In this document: one piece after another, positions 5,552-5,637 of the stretch
Layout: each line of letters begins with the position of its first letter
Position numbering within the stretch: the stretch's first letter is position 1
From: an uncultured cyanobacterium
GTDB taxonomy: Bacteria; Cyanobacteriota; Cyanobacteriia; PCC-6307; Cyanobiaceae
NCBI GenBank assembly: GCA_903928835.1
Contig: CAIYSK010000331.1
Span: 1 to 5,637 of the forward strand
DNA length: 5,637 bases
Direction of reading: 5' to 3'
Made by a program: the position numbers and the translations under genes
The notes under the pieces: generated by a model
The model's input: the letters and a program-made list of their open reading frames with translations, nothing else
Database searches by the model: none
Told to the model about the DNA's origin: nothing

Positions 5552-5637
5552 TAACCAATTAACTTACGTTCTTTATCTCCAAACTCTCTCGCATATATTT
5601 CCTCGCCGTTACGCTCGTAGATATATTTTGCACCAGG
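5503..5637 (-). CDS. C-terminal fragment of a phage-like small protein (start beyond window)
   Basis: On the minus strand the last 135 bases read open from the right edge to TAG at 5503-5505, giving 44 residues. They include GAKYIYERNGEEIYAREFG and later GYQYENSVDPRTN. The segment is rich in Tyr, Glu, Arg and Lys, with codons such as AAA, ATA, TTA and AGA that are rare in the rest of the window. It recalls, from memory only, the short YIYE...VYRR/YAREFG proteins found in marine T4-like cyanophages. Its last few codons and its stop use queD bases, so the natural C-terminus was probably different and the protein is cut by the same junction. The 5' end lies outside. Coding status is supported by composition and the open frame; the phage assignment is tentative. 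Confidence 0.5.
   Translation of the reverse strand, partial: PGAKYIYERNGEEIYAREFGDKERKLIGYQYENSVDPRTNTINS
5509..5520. other. Composition junction: cyanobacterial chromosome to A+T-rich foreign DNA
   Basis: Up to the queD-like HNYELIV codons the DNA is strongly G+C-rich; from 5521 to 5637 G+C is about 39% by direct count (46 of 117). The queD homology and the minus-strand phage-like frame meet here. The exact joint cannot be fixed because both sides can share a few bases. The GTA valine codon at 5516-5518 is already unlike the upstream codon choice. No target duplication, inverted terminal repeat or tRNA end is seen in the bases present. Confidence 0.7.

Noticed and set aside
5521..5637. CRISPR repeat, transposon end or tRNA attachment site in the A+T-rich tail
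   Set aside because: No repeated unit, terminal inverted repeat, target duplication or tRNA-like fold was found in the 117 bases available.

Overview
The window looks like chromosomal DNA of a high-G+C picocyanobacterium of the Synechococcus/Cyanobium type. The evidence is Ycf33 and CRR7 family genes (restricted to cyanobacteria and plastids), a DUF6816-type secreted protein, dense packing with overlapping genes, and one HIP1 palindrome (GCGATCGC). The last ~120 bases are foreign in character and break this picture. All product names come from reading translations and motifs by eye; no search was run.

Layout. Bases 1-2924 form a compact minus-strand block read as ycf33 > rbfA > nagZ > a Rieske non-haem iron oxygenase. 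Gaps are 2 bp, an 11-bp overlap and 11 bp, so it is probably one transcription unit. The Rieske gene runs off the left edge and its C-terminus is missing. A 59-bp divergent gap separates ycf33 from a plus-strand glutathione S-transferase (GST) family gene (2984-3709). The GST gene converges on, and overlaps by 44 bp, a minus-strand secreted DUF6816-like protein. That protein's start lies 17 bp from the start of plus-strand crr7 (4400-4669). crr7 in turn converges on minus-strand aroK (shikimate kinase) with a 4-bp overlap of stop codons. A 61-bp divergent gap then leads to the plus-strand start of a queD/PTPS-type pterin synthase gene.

The genes are mostly housekeeping: ribosome maturation (rbfA), cell-wall recycling (nagZ), aromatic amino acid precursors (aroK), pterin or queuosine chemistry (queD-like) and thylakoid or NDH-1-linked small proteins (ycf33, crr7, the DUF6816-like protein). 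They look like conserved neighbours rather than one pathway.

Two things stand out. First, the queD-like gene is intact only through the zinc-binding HGHNYELIV segment. At about 5509-5520 it gives way to A+T-rich DNA (about 39% G+C over 5521-5637). That DNA carries on the minus strand the last 44 residues of a Tyr/Glu/Arg-rich protein that recalls small proteins of marine T4-like cyanophages. It could be a chimeric assembly joint, a phage or other insertion, or a rearrangement, and the window ends too soon to decide. Second, nagZ contains a perfect 16-bp inverted repeat with an 8-nt loop inside its coding sequence (2194-2233), well beyond chance. No CRISPR array, transposase, tRNA or rRNA was seen. 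No gene-free stretch exceeds about 60 bases.
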